Under the pieces are notes generated by a model that did not search any database, was not told where the DNA came from, and saw only the letters and a program-made list of their open reading frames with translations. DNA of 64,000 nucleotides from Epilithonimonas vandammei (GTDB lineage Bacteria > Bacteroidota > Bacteroidia > Flavobacteriales > Weeksellaceae): assembly GCF_003860525.1 (NCBI RefSeq), contig NZ_CP034161.1, forward strand, positions 2,170,001 through 2,234,000, written 5' to 3'. The translations under genes were made by a program, and so were the position numbers. Shown piece by piece: positions 19,169 through 28,416 of this stretch (position 1 is the stretch's first letter; each line of letters begins with the position of its first letter).

Positions 19169-20545
19169 ATGAAAAAGTTAATTTTAAGTTTAGCAATGCT
19201 TACTGCGACCATCGCTTTCGCACAAAAAAAAGAAATTGCTAATGCTGTAAAAGCAGTAGATTCTGGAGATCTTACGACTGCTAATTCAGAACTATCAAAA
19301 GCTGAAGGAATGTTTGGAGAGAAAACATATCTACTTGAACCTTCTGTTTTAGAACAATATTATTACGCCAAAGGTTTATCTCTTTTAAAGTCCGGAAAAA
19401 GTACCGAAGGTGCCGAATATCTGGCTAAAATAAATACGTTAGGCTCAGAAGACATCTACTCGGGAAAAGATGCCGATAAAAATAAAGTTTATTTTGTAGG
19501 AAAAGAATCAGCTGACAAATTTGGAAATGGCATTTCTCTAAAACAAGAAAAATATGCGCCCTCTTTAACCGAAAAACTGAGACAATCCATCGATCCCTTG
19601 CTTAGAAAAGCCAATGAAGAAGCTACTAACGCATACAACAGTAAGAATTTTAATATAGCGGGAGCAAAATTTGCAGAAACTTATTATCTGTTCAAAGCAG
19701 CAGGCCAAGATAATAAGAATTTCCTTTACTATGCAGGTGTAGCATATGCTCAGTCACCTGAAAACAAAGGTAAAGCTGCTGATATTTTAGCTTCCTTAAT
19801 CAAAGCGAATTATACTGGTGAAGAAACTGTTTACACAGCGAAAAATACTAAAACCGGTCAAATAGAGAATCTGGATAAAGCTGCTTTTGATCTTTATAAA
19901 AAAGCTCAGGCTGGCTATTCCGATTTTAAAGTAGAAAAAACCCCTAGCAAACAAGAAGAACTTTATGAAGTTACCGCTTCGTTACTTTTTGAACAGCAAA
20001 AATATGATGAAGCTGCTAAAATTGCTGAAGAAGGTTTGAAGAAATTCCCTAAAAACCAATCTCTTTCCCAGACTCAGGGTAACGCCCTTTTCAAATCAGG
20101 CAAAACTGATGAGTTTATTAAAAACTTGAATGCTAAAATCGCTGCAAATCCCAATGATAAAGAAAGCCTTTACAATCTTGGCGTGATGCTAAGCAAAGAT
20201 CCTTCTAAGCAAGCTGAAGCAGAGACAATTTTTAAAAGACTTGTTGATCTTGATCCTAAATTTCCAAATGCACTCAACAATCTTGTTTTTGCTATTATCG
20301 GCGAAGATGAAACTTCTATCAATCAATACAGAGATCTAAAGAAAGCAGGAAAAATTGATGAAGCTAATAAAGTGTTAGAACAGAGAAGAGCAAGATTCCA
20401 GAAATCTTTGCCTTACGCTGAAAAATTATATGCTAACGATCCTAATAACAAGGAAGTGGTAAGCCTTCTGAAAGGTATGTATATGACCACACAGAATACT
20501 GCTAAGTATAACGAATTCAAAGCAAAAGAAACTGCAATGAAGTAA
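19169..20545 (+). CDS. Secreted TPR-repeat protein
   Basis: 458 residues with a clean signal peptide (MKKLILSLAMLTATIAFAQ) and helix-turn-helix TPR-like repeats, clearest at residues 270-370 (EQQKYDEAAKIAEEGLKKFP, NDKESLYNLGVMLSKDP). It should be periplasmic and serve protein-protein interaction; the partner is unknown. It follows gyrA by 17 bases and ends at a strong terminator, so read-through from gyrA is likely. Confidence 0.85.
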   Translation: MKKLILSLAMLTATIAFAQKKEIANAVKAVDSGDLTTANSELSKAEGMFGEKTYLLEPSVLEQYYYAKGLSLLKSGKSTEGAEYLAKINTLGSEDIYSGKDADKNKVYFVGKESADKFGNGISLKQEKYAPSLTEKLRQSIDPLLRKANEEATNAYNSKNFNIAGAKFAETYYLFKAAGQDNKNFLYYAGVAYAQSPENKGKAADILASLIKANYTGEETVYTAKNTKTGQIENLDKAAFDLYKKAQAGYSDFKVEKTPSKQEELYEVTASLLFEQQKYDEAAKIAEEGLKKFPKNQSLSQTQGNALFKSGKTDEFIKNLNAKIAANPNDKESLYNLGVMLSKDPSKQAEAETIFKRLVDLDPKFPNALNNLVFAIIGEDETSINQYRDLKKAGKIDEANKVLEQRRARFQKSLPYAEKLYANDPNNKEVVSLLKGMYMTTQNTAKYNEFKAKETAMK

Positions 20546-20546
20546 T

Positions 20547-20576
20547 AAAAAAAGAAGTCTCCGGACTTCTTTTTTT
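20547..20576 (+). terminator. Terminator after the TPR gene
   Basis: Stem AGAAGTC / GACTTCT with a TCCG loop, flanked by A-run and a T-run of eight. Confidence 0.88.
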
Positions 20577-20603
20577 GCATTTTCTAAACGTAAACTAAAA
20601 ATG

Positions 20604-20611
20604 TATATTTG
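20604..20611 (+). promoter_or_regulatory. Putative -7 box for the transaldolase gene
   Basis: TATATTTG matches TAnnTTTG, 29 bases before the ATG and just after the terminator of the previous gene. Confidence 0.5.
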
Positions 20612-20640
20612 CGAAAAATAAAACAAATAAAAATCTATTT

Positions 20641-21294
20641 ATGAAATTTTTTATTGATACGGCCAATCTGGATCAGATCAGAGAAGCTCAGGATCTGGGA
20701 ATTCTGGATGGTGTTACCACAAACCCTTCACTGATGGCAAAAGAAGGTATTTCTGGCAAAGAAGCTATCAACAAACATTATGTTGATATCTGTAATATTT
20801 CCGATGGCGATGTTTCTGCAGAAGTTCTTTCTACAACTTACGAAGAAATGATAAAAGAAGGTGATGAGTTAGCTGCGCTTCACGAAAGAATTGTGGTGAA
20901 AATCCCAATGATTAAAGATGGTGTGAAAGCCCTAAAATATTTTTCAGATAAAGGTATCAAAACAAACTGTACGTTGATTTTCTCAGCAGGACAGGCACTT
21001 TTAGCAGCAAAAGCTGGAGCAACCTATGTTTCTCCATTTTTAGGAAGACTGGATGATATTTCTGTTGATGGCCTAAACCTGATTGAAGAAATCAGAGTGA
21101 TCTATGACAATTATATGTTTGACACAGAAATTCTGGCAGCTTCCATCAGAAGTCCTATGCATATCATCAATTGTGCAAAGATCGGTGCAGATGTCATCAC
21201 TTCTCCACTGCCGTCTATCCTTAACCTTCTTAAGCACCCACTTACAGATTCAGGATTGGCACAGTTCGTGGCAGATTCCAAAAAATTGGGATAA
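20641..21294 (+). CDS. Transaldolase, short fructose-6-phosphate aldolase-like type
   Basis: 217 residues, the short TalB-independent subfamily. MKFFIDTANLDQIREA at the start, DGVTTNPSL, and the Schiff-base lysine in VVKIPM near residue 87, followed by TLIFSAGQALLAAKAGA and SPFLGRLDD. It moves a dihydroxyacetone unit between sugar phosphates in the non-oxidative pentose phosphate pathway, or acts as a fructose-6-phosphate aldolase; sequence alone does not separate the two. Convergent with mntH. Confidence 0.93.
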   Translation: MKFFIDTANLDQIREAQDLGILDGVTTNPSLMAKEGISGKEAINKHYVDICNISDGDVSAEVLSTTYEEMIKEGDELAALHERIVVKIPMIKDGVKALKYFSDKGIKTNCTLIFSAGQALLAAKAGATYVSPFLGRLDDISVDGLNLIEEIRVIYDNYMFDTEILAASIRSPMHIINCAKIGADVITSPLPSILNLLKHPLTDSGLAQFVADSKKLG

Positions 21295-21320
21295 CTAATT
21301 TGATGATTCAAAATCAACAT

Positions 21321-21353
21321 AAAAAAGACCGGATCAATGATTCGGTCTTTTTT
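21321..21353. terminator. Bidirectional terminator between transaldolase and mntH genes
   Basis: Stem AAAAAAGACCG / CGGTCTTTTTT between two converging stop codons. Confidence 0.85.
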
Positions 21354-21355
21354 AT

Positions 21356-22690
21356 TTATGGAAAAATAGTTTCTTTTAAAAGATATAGATTCAGAACAAT
21401 AATAATTCCGCTGATGGTCCACGCTAGAACTTTAAGCCAAGGCTTATTGACAAATTGTCCCATTTTCGTTTTGTTTCCTGTAAACATAACCAAAGGAACT
21501 ACTGCAAAACTAAGTTGCATAGAAAGTATGACCTGGCTGAATACAAGTAAATCTGCAGTTCCTCTCTCACCATAAAGAATCGAAATAATAAGTGCCGGAA
21601 TAATGGCAATTAATCTTGTAATTAATCTTCTTACCCACGGTTTCAGGCGGATATTCAGAAAACCTTCCATCACGATCTGCCCAGCGAGAGTTCCTGTAAC
21701 TGTGGAATTTTGTCCGGATGCCAATAATGCTACTCCGAAAAAAATGCTTGCTAAAGTTGTTCCCAATAGTGGCGAAAGCAGTTTATAAGCGTCATTGATA
21801 TCAGCAACATCTTTATTTCCAGATGTATGGAAAGTTGCAGCTGAAATTATCAGGATAGCAGCATTGATAAAAAACGCCAGCATCAGAGAAAGACTGCTGT
21901 CCAAACTTGCAAACTTGAGCGCTTCTTTTTTGCCTTCTGTTGTTCTGGGATAATCTCTTGTCTGCACTATACTGCTGTGAAGGTAAAGATTATGTGGCAT
22001 CACGGTGGCACCAAGAATCCCTATGGCAATGTAAAGCATAGAAGGATTCGTAATGATCTCTTTTTTAGGGATTAATCCTTCAAGCAATGGGATGATATCC
22101 GGTTTACTTAAAAATATTTCATATAAAAAAGACGCAAAAATCACAAAAATAAGTCCGCCAACAATACTTTCTATATATCGGAATCCTCTGGATTGCAAAA
22201 ATAAGATCAGGAAAACATCAATCACAGTTATGACAACCCCTACACTCAGCGGAATCCCGAATAAAAGATTAAGAGCAATGGCAGAACCAATAACTTCTGC
22301 CAGATCACAGGCTGCTATAGCAATCTCGCAAAAAATCCACAAAATAAAATTAACCGAGGGATGGAAATGGTCTTTACAGGCCTGCGCTAGATCACGTTCT
22401 GCAACGATACCGAGTTTTACGGATAAGTACTGCAACACAATCGCAAATAGGTTAGAAATCAAAATTACTGATAACAACGTATAACCAAACTGAGCACCTC
22501 CGGCAATATCGGTAGCCCAATTACCCGGATCCATATAACCCACGGCAACTAAAAGCCCCGGGCCTACGTAAGCCATAAATTTTTTCCATGAACTTGCGTT
22601 CGCTGGAACTTTTATCGAAGAAAAAACTTCATTAAGCGAATTGGCCGCTTTTTCCTTTCGCCAGCCTTTATTGATATCTGAATTACTCAA
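21356..22690 (-). CDS. mntH: Nramp-family Mn(II)/divalent metal transporter
   Basis: 444 residues with eleven or so membrane helices. The metal-binding signature DPGNWATD is in helix 1 (about residues 57-64) and MPHN in helix 6 (about residue 232). Helix 3 carries the conserved CEIAIAACDLAEVIGSA. These proteins import Mn(II) or Fe(II) with protons across the inner membrane. The promoter region holds a TTG/TAACTTTG pair and a 16-base palindrome that may be a metal-dependent repressor site. Appears monocistronic. Confidence 0.94.
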   Translation of the reverse strand: MSNSDINKGWRKEKAANSLNEVFSSIKVPANASSWKKFMAYVGPGLLVAVGYMDPGNWATDIAGGAQFGYTLLSVILISNLFAIVLQYLSVKLGIVAERDLAQACKDHFHPSVNFILWIFCEIAIAACDLAEVIGSAIALNLLFGIPLSVGVVITVIDVFLILFLQSRGFRYIESIVGGLIFVIFASFLYEIFLSKPDIIPLLEGLIPKKEIITNPSMLYIAIGILGATVMPHNLYLHSSIVQTRDYPRTTEGKKEALKFASLDSSLSLMLAFFINAAILIISAATFHTSGNKDVADINDAYKLLSPLLGTTLASIFFGVALLASGQNSTVTGTLAGQIVMEGFLNIRLKPWVRRLITRLIAIIPALIISILYGERGTADLLVFSQVILSMQLSFAVVPLVMFTGNKTKMGQFVNKPWLKVLAWTISGIIIVLNLYLLKETIFP

Positions 22691-22696
22691 AATAAA

Positions 22697-22712
22697 GTTA
22701 GATTATTCTAAC
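22697..22712. promoter_or_regulatory. Palindrome over the expected mntH start site; candidate DtxR/MntR-type operator
   Basis: Arms GTTAGA and TCTAAC around TTAT form a perfect 6-bp inverted repeat directly downstream of the -7 box. Half-site and spacing resemble boxes bound by DtxR-family metal repressors. No regulator gene is in the window; the assignment is inference from position and gene function. Confidence 0.45.
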
Positions 22713-22742
22713 AAAGTTAGTAATACATTTCTTAACCTACAA
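22712..22742 (-). promoter_or_regulatory. Putative mntH promoter
   Basis: On the minus strand TTG (22742-22740) and TAACTTTG (22719-22712) are separated by 20 bases, within the 17-23 seen for Bacteroidota sigma-A promoters, 22 bases before the ATG. Confidence 0.55.
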
Positions 22743-22751
22743 TAACACAAT

Positions 22752-22785
22752 AAAAAAAACTGTCAATCAATTGACAGTTTTTTTT
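22752..22785 (-). terminator. Terminator of the DUF937/OmpA-like gene
   Basis: ACTGTCAA / TTGACAGT stem bounded by eight A and eight T, 14 bases after the stop. Confidence 0.88.
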
Positions 22786-22798
22786 ATAATTAATGATT

Positions 22799-24130
22799 TT
22801 ACTTTACAAACCGTATGGCTGTTTTCCTATCAGATTCTCTTTCTTTGTCAGATGCTTCCTCTGGGATTTTTGCAAATTTGGATCCGTAGCCTTCTGCTTC
22901 TAGAACTTGGGAAGAGTTTAAAGATGATTTTACAGTGTTTGCTCTTTCATTAGAAAGTTTAAGATTGGTATTAGCATCTCCTTTTTTATCAGTATACGCA
23001 CCGATTTTGATTTTTGCATCGGGAAATTCTGCCAAAATCAATTTCAGATTTTCCAACTGAACTTTTGAGTCGGGAGTCAGAACCGCTTTTCCAAATTCAA
23101 AATTAAGATTATCAAAGTTGAACCACTTATCTTTCAATTGATCTTCAGTTGCATTCTTGTAATCATCAGATTTCAGGAATGTCACAATCTGATCCTCGAT
23201 ACCACCTTTGTAAGCTTGCAACGTTTGTCCGCTAGGCAGAATTACCACCATCGTTTCTCTTTTTACTATTACAGTGTCTCCATTGTAATCGGCAGAATTT
23301 ACCTCAGTACTAGTAGAATCTGTAGTTGACACAGGTACGGCTTCAGCTTTTTTATTGCATTGTTTCCAAAAGAACCAGCCTAAAAGTAATAACAGCAATA
23401 GTGGTAGCAGCCATTTCCAAATACTTCCTCCAGAATCTCTTTCAGAAACGATTTCGTGCGTTTGCCCACTTCTTGTGACATCTATTTTTGCAGGACCAGA
23501 CGCGGTGACGTCTTTTTCTATTACCGGAGTACTTGGGTTAATATTATTAACAGGCGTTTGAGCAGGTTCAGGAATAACATTGAGGGGTTGTGCGTCTACA
23601 TTTCCAAACCAGTTTCCTAATCCTAATGATGCAAAACTAAATCCTGCAGGCAATAAATGGGATAAATTGTTTTTTTGGTCATTAAGCAAAGAATCAAAAG
23701 ATGAAGAATCCAGATTATTTTCTGTAACATATCTTCCGACTGTGCCGACTGTAGAGGCCACAACAATATTCATTAATGAATTAGTTGAATCTTTTCGTAT
23801 GCCAGAATATTCTGAGACTGCTGAAGTAATCGCTTCAAGTCTATCACCGCTTCCGAAAATTAAATGAAGAATTCTAGTGATAATAGATTGATTTCCGCTG
23901 TTATCATTTAAAAGATTAGATAAAATGCCAGAGGTGGATGCTTCTTTTACCGTGGTAAATAATTCTGATCTCGCATTGCTATTTACAAGCCCTCCAATAA
24001 TAGCTGGTAATAGAACCGAAATAGATTTGGAAATACCAGATTCGCTCTCTCCAAGCTGTGTTGCTGTCTGTGAAATTGTAGACGGACCGAATTGACCTTT
24101 TATAAGATCGATTAAATTAGTAGTTGACAT
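22799..24130 (-). CDS. DUF937 and OmpA-like domain protein
   Basis: 443 residues. The N-terminal 170 or so match DUF937 (LIDLIKGQFGP, ISKSISVLLPAIIGGLV). A linker holds one membrane helix (WLLPLLLLLLLGWFFW, about residues 240-255). The C-terminal 110 residues are an OmpA-type peptidoglycan-binding domain with LKLSNERANTVKSSL and GYGSKFAKIPE. DUF937 alone is a family of unknown function; here it should face the cytoplasm while the OmpA domain faces the cell wall. Monocistronic with its own terminator. Confidence 0.87.
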   Translation of the reverse strand: MSTTNLIDLIKGQFGPSTISQTATQLGESESGISKSISVLLPAIIGGLVNSNARSELFTTVKEASTSGILSNLLNDNSGNQSIITRILHLIFGSGDRLEAITSAVSEYSGIRKDSTNSLMNIVVASTVGTVGRYVTENNLDSSSFDSLLNDQKNNLSHLLPAGFSFASLGLGNWFGNVDAQPLNVIPEPAQTPVNNINPSTPVIEKDVTASGPAKIDVTRSGQTHEIVSERDSGGSIWKWLLPLLLLLLLGWFFWKQCNKKAEAVPVSTTDSTSTEVNSADYNGDTVIVKRETMVVILPSGQTLQAYKGGIEDQIVTFLKSDDYKNATEDQLKDKWFNFDNLNFEFGKAVLTPDSKVQLENLKLILAEFPDAKIKIGAYTDKKGDANTNLKLSNERANTVKSSLNSSQVLEAEGYGSKFAKIPEEASDKERESDRKTAIRFVK

Positions 24131-24235
24131 AATAGTTTATTTTGTGATTAATATTATGAAAGTACCAAATTTTAATCCATCCTTTGATTCCTCGTTGATT
24201 TTAATATAAATTTAACTTAATAATTGATAAAAAAT

Positions 24236-24262
24236 AAACCGTTTATCAAGGATAAACGGTTT
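24236..24262 (-). terminator. Terminator of proS
   Basis: Perfect 12-bp stem AAACCGTTTATC / GATAAACGGTTT with a 3-base loop, just after the proS stop, with a T-rich tail on the minus strand. Confidence 0.85.
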
Positions 24263-24266
24263 AATG

Positions 24267-25742
24267 CTAATATGATTTTGCGAATACAACTCTTTGTTTC
24301 GAGGGTTTCCCTGAGATAAGAGACACTCCGTCTTCCATTTCGTTAGCAAGAGGAATACATCTGATAGTTGCTTTGGTTTCCTGTTTTATTTTTTCTTCTT
24401 CTTCTTCTGTTCCATCCCAATGTGCCAAAATAAATCCGCCTTTTTCCTCTAAAACATTTTTGAATTCTTCGTAGGAATCAACTTTTGTGATATTCTCCTC
24501 ACGGAACTGAAGGGCTTTATTGTAAATATCATTTTGAATGGTTTGTAATAATTCTTCAATATAATTATCCAATCCTTCTATAGAAACAGATTCTTTGGTA
24601 AGGTTATCACGTCTTGCCAATTCGACTGTTTTATTTTCGAGGTCTCTTGGTCCCATTGCAATTCTTAGTGGAACACCTTTCAGTTCATATTCCGCAAATT
24701 TCCAGCCCGGCTTGTTCTGAGTATCATCATCAAATTTTACAGATATGCCTTTAGCTCTTAGTTTAGCCTGTATTTCCAACGCAACTTCACTGATCTGCGC
24801 CAGTTGTTCCTCTCCTTTGAAAATTGGAACAATTACAACTTGAATCGGTGCTAAAGTTGGCGGTAAAACCAAACCAAGATCATCAGAATGCGTCATGATT
24901 AAAGCACCCATTAATCTGGTGGATGTTCCCCAAGACGTTCCCCAGGCATGTTCGATTTTCCCTTCTTTGGTCGTAAACTTCACATCAAACGCTTTTCCGA
25001 AATTCTGACCTAAGAAATGCGATGTACCGGCCTGTAAAGCTTTCCCATCCTGCATCATAGCCTCTATACAATAGGTCTCATCTGCTCCGGCAAACCTTTC
25101 TGAAGGTGATTTAATTCCTCGGATCACAGGGATTGCCATAAAATCTTCTGCAAATTTTGCATAGACTTCAAGCATTTTTTCAGTTTCTTCTACTGCTTCA
25201 TCTTTCGTGGCGTGCGCAGTATGTCCTTCTTGCCAAAGAAATTCAGCAGTTCTCAGAAATAATCTTGTTCTCATTTCCCACCTTACCACATTTGCCCATT
25301 GATTGATAAGAATTGGTAAATCCCTGTAAGACTGAATCCAGTTTCTATAAGTATTCCAGATAATGGCTTCCGAAGTTGGGCGGACTATTAATTCTTCTTC
25401 CAGTTTGGCTTCTGGATCCACCATAAGTTTTCCAGGATTATCAGGATCATTTTTTAGTCTGTAATGTGTAACCACAGCACATTCTTTGGCAAAACCTTCA
25501 GCATTTTTTTCTTCGGCTTCGAACAGGCTTTTGGGCACGAAAAGAGGGAAATAAGCATTTTGATGCCCCGTTTCTTTGAACTTTCTGTCCATTTCATCTC
25601 GCATCTTTTCCCAGATCGCATAGCCGTACGGTTTGATTACCATACAACCTCTCACTCCTGAATTCTCCGCCAAATCAGCTTTTACGACCAGCTCATTATA
25701 CCATTTGCTATAATCTTCTGCTCTTGATGTCAATTTTGCCAT
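24267..25742 (-). CDS. proS: Prolyl-tRNA synthetase, archaeal/eukaryotic-like type
   Basis: 491 residues, the short ProS without the bacterial editing insertion. It has [15 protein letters not shown] at the start, [38 protein letters not shown] and a C-terminal zinc-domain-like end finishing VVFAKSY. It charges tRNA-Pro. This form is the normal one in Bacteroidota. Divergent from the Gly/Trp-rich lipoprotein gene. Confidence 0.95.
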   Translation of the reverse strand: MAKLTSRAEDYSKWYNELVVKADLAENSGVRGCMVIKPYGYAIWEKMRDEMDRKFKETGHQNAYFPLFVPKSLFEAEEKNAEGFAKECAVVTHYRLKNDPDNPGKLMVDPEAKLEEELIVRPTSEAIIWNTYRNWIQSYRDLPILINQWANVVRWEMRTRLFLRTAEFLWQEGHTAHATKDEAVEETEKMLEVYAKFAEDFMAIPVIRGIKSPSERFAGADETYCIEAMMQDGKALQAGTSHFLGQNFGKAFDVKFTTKEGKIEHAWGTSWGTSTRLMGALIMTHSDDLGLVLPPTLAPIQVVIVPIFKGEEQLAQISEVALEIQAKLRAKGISVKFDDDTQNKPGWKFAEYELKGVPLRIAMGPRDLENKTVELARRDNLTKESVSIEGLDNYIEELLQTIQNDIYNKALQFREENITKVDSYEEFKNVLEEKGGFILAHWDGTEEEEEKIKQETKATIRCIPLANEMEDGVSLISGKPSKQRVVFAKSY

Positions 25743-25890
25743 AATTTTTTTGATATGTTTTTAACTTTTTTTAAACTTTTTAATCTAAATAAAAAGCCTA
25801 ATTTTACACGTATTTTACTAAATTCGAATGGTATAAAATTTGGTCACTTTTAACAAATGCAAATATAGGAAACTTAATACTTCTCATAAA

Positions 25891-26943
25891 ATGAAAAATT
25901 TCAACAATAAAAGCTTATTCAATCTTATCAAATCAAAAGGTTTGTTATTGATTGCCGGCAGTTCTCTTCTAACTTCATGCATTGTATATACAGGAGGATA
26001 CTCTGAAACAGATGGAGTTTATTATGACCCGAATAAAGATACTTTACCTGCAGGCACTTATGGTGGTAATTTTGGAAATCAGGTAGATGATTATTATAAC
26101 TATCAGGACACTTACCCAAGTATTTATGATAATAACCAGCAAAACCTTCAGGAGAAACAAAATAGATACACCAAACCATTAGCTAACGATTCCGACTGGG
26201 GAACTTTTACAGGAACAGAAACCAATTATTCCAGTTTTAATAATTGGGGATGGGGCAGCGCCTTTGGATGGGGCGGATGGGGTTATCCTTACTACAGCTA
26301 TGGCTGGAACCGTCCATACAATTCATTTGGATGGGGTCTAGGCTTTGGCTGGGGATGGGGAAGCTCTTTCTACTCACCTTGGGGATGGGGTGGCTTCTAT
26401 GACCCGTTCTGGAACTATGGTTGGGGTGGTGGATACTATGGAGGCTATTATCCCGGCTACTACGGAGGAAGTTACTTCAGCCCTGTTTATTATAATAGGT
26501 CGGGAGCAAATGGCAGGCTGACTGGAATGATTTCTAACTCAAGAAATACAAATGGCTTCCGTGGGATTAACTCAAGCGGTTTCAGAAATAGAGATATGAT
26601 GTCCGGCAATACCAGATCTTCTGTGAATAATGGTATCCGAAATAATAACACTAATGGTGTCAGAAACTTTCCAAACAATGGAAGCATCAGAAGCAACCAA
26701 AATGGTATGATCCGAAACTACCCAAATAACACTGGAATCAGAACAAATCCAAATAACGGAGACGTCAGAAATATTCCGAATAATTCCGGAATTAGATCCA
26801 ATCAAAACGGAGGTTTCAGGAATGATAGCTTTTCCTCTCCTAGATCGGGAAGTTCTGGTGGAGGATTTAACTCTGGAGGTGGCTTCCGAGGCGGGTCATC
26901 TAGCGGAGGAGGTGGTATGAGATCCGGTGGCGGAAGAAGATAA
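25891..26943 (+). CDS. Gly/Trp/Tyr-rich surface lipoprotein
   Basis: I start it at the ATG at 25891 (350 residues) because this gives a regular lipoprotein signal ending LLTSC; the longer frame from 25840 adds nothing recognisable. After an acidic, Tyr-rich stretch comes a low-complexity region packed with Gly, Trp, Tyr and Phe (WGWGSAFGWGGWGYP), then an Asn/Arg-rich segment of imperfect repeats (NNGIRNNNTNG, NNTGIRTNPNNG) and a Gly/Ser/Arg C terminus. It is probably an exposed or envelope-bound structural lipoprotein. An outer-membrane barrel gene follows after 28 bases. No catalytic motif. Confidence 0.75.
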   Translation: MKNFNNKSLFNLIKSKGLLLIAGSSLLTSCIVYTGGYSETDGVYYDPNKDTLPAGTYGGNFGNQVDDYYNYQDTYPSIYDNNQQNLQEKQNRYTKPLANDSDWGTFTGTETNYSSFNNWGWGSAFGWGGWGYPYYSYGWNRPYNSFGWGLGFGWGWGSSFYSPWGWGGFYDPFWNYGWGGGYYGGYYPGYYGGSYFSPVYYNRSGANGRLTGMISNSRNTNGFRGINSSGFRNRDMMSGNTRSSVNNGIRNNNTNGVRNFPNNGSIRSNQNGMIRNYPNNTGIRTNPNNGDVRNIPNNSGIRSNQNGGFRNDSFSSPRSGSSGGGFNSGGGFRGGSSSGGGGMRSGGGRR

Positions 26944-26971
26944 TTTTAATTAAAAACAACAATTATATATA

Positions 26972-28378
26972 ATGTTAAAAAAGACTTTATTACTGATTTC
27001 TGTGCCTGTTTCCTTCTTATACCTTAAGGGGCAAGACGTTTCAGTAATTACAAACACCATAGATGTTTACTCAAACAGTTCTATTAACGGGACATCAAAA
27101 TTCAATGCGATGGCGGGCTCTATGGGTGCTTTAGGTGGAGATATTTCTTCATCTTTTGTAAATCCTGCTGGCATTGGGGTATTTATCGCTAATGATGTCA
27201 ACCTAACGCTTGGTGTCAACAGCTCAAAAAATACAACTAATTTTGCGGGGACAGCTTTAAACTATACTATTAACAAAACTGATATTAATAATGCTGGTGG
27301 TGTACTTTCATTAAATCTTGGCGATATGTCATCAAAATGGAAGTTCATAAACATTGGTTTTAATTATAGTAATCAGTCTATTGAAGATTATTCTCAATCG
27401 GCTGGTAATGCAAATATTAAAATGATTGATAATACTGATCCTTTGAAGCCTATCAATTACCAATATCAGGGTCATGCTTACAATCGTTATGGTAATCTTG
27501 CAAAATCTAATTTTGTGTTAGGTGCTAACTATGACAACAAAATATATCTTGGAGCAGGACTTAATTTTCATAATGCTTCTATAACCCAGTATGACACTGC
27601 TAATTTTCACTCAGATATGGACAATACTTCGTTGGATTACAACAAGCAGTACACACCTTATGATGAGCAATCCAACGGATTTTCGGCCAATATTGGTATT
27701 ATTGCCAAAGTGAATAATCAGTTTAGATTAGGTGCTGCGATAGAAACTCCAACGTGGTGGACCATTGACCGTGTTTTTAATGAATATACCTACACTCAAG
27801 ATAATAGCTACGGTGAAGACAGAAAATTAACAACACCGATGAAAGCTACACTTAGTGCAGCTTTTGTTCCAAGCAAAAATTTCTCCTTAAATGTTGACTA
27901 TATTCAGGGGATTACAAAACCTAAGTATAAAGAATATGGTGTGGCTGAACAGGAACTCAATGACTTTTTTAATGATGCTTATAAAAATTCTTCAGAAATA
28001 CGTGTAGGCGCAGAATACAGGATCTCTGATTTCCGTTTGAGAGGAGGATATGCTTATCAAGGTAATAACTTTGATAACATTTCAATTTTGACCTACAATG
28101 ATAATGGATCTACATCTAATCAAAATTACTCCAATCTTTTCGTAGGAAAAAGGAATATCATAGGTGCGGGAATTGGGTATGATTTTAAAGCATTTTATAT
28201 CGACGCTTCTTATCAGAATATCTCCTCAGAATATTCTAGCCCCTTTTTACAAGGTAGTGCTGATTTCAATTCAGGCTATTTCAATGGTGGCTATGATGTA
28301 AATAGCGATGCGTATGCCGTTTCTAAAGTCAAAAACAACAGAAATAATTTCTTTGTAACACTGGGTTGGCGGTTTTAA
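26972..28378 (+). CDS. OmpP1/FadL-like outer-membrane beta-barrel protein
   Basis: 468 residues with an N-terminal signal (LLLISVPVSFLYLKGQ). An N-terminal block resembling the FadL hatch follows (FNAMAGSMGALGGDISSSFVNPAGIGVF), then repeated amphipathic strands with alternating aromatic residues, closing with VTLGWRF, a C-terminal Phe typical of barrels. The family transports hydrophobic compounds; the substrate is unknown. Probably co-transcribed with the lipoprotein gene upstream. Confidence 0.82.
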   Translation: MLKKTLLLISVPVSFLYLKGQDVSVITNTIDVYSNSSINGTSKFNAMAGSMGALGGDISSSFVNPAGIGVFIANDVNLTLGVNSSKNTTNFAGTALNYTINKTDINNAGGVLSLNLGDMSSKWKFINIGFNYSNQSIEDYSQSAGNANIKMIDNTDPLKPINYQYQGHAYNRYGNLAKSNFVLGANYDNKIYLGAGLNFHNASITQYDTANFHSDMDNTSLDYNKQYTPYDEQSNGFSANIGIIAKVNNQFRLGAAIETPTWWTIDRVFNEYTYTQDNSYGEDRKLTTPMKATLSAAFVPSKNFSLNVDYIQGITKPKYKEYGVAEQELNDFFNDAYKNSSEIRVGAEYRISDFRLRGGYAYQGNNFDNISILTYNDNGSTSNQNYSNLFVGKRNIIGAGIGYDFKAFYIDASYQNISSEYSSPFLQGSADFNSGYFNGGYDVNSDAYAVSKVKNNRNNFFVTLGWRF

Positions 28379-28389
28379 ATTATAAAAAC

Positions 28390-28416
28390 AATCCTGCAAA
28401 TTTGCAGGATTTTTTT
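28390..28416 (+). terminator. Terminator after the OmpP1/FadL-like gene
   Basis: ATCCTGC / GCAGGAT stem with an A-run before and seven T after; it touches the rsgA stop and could serve both strands. Confidence 0.85.
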
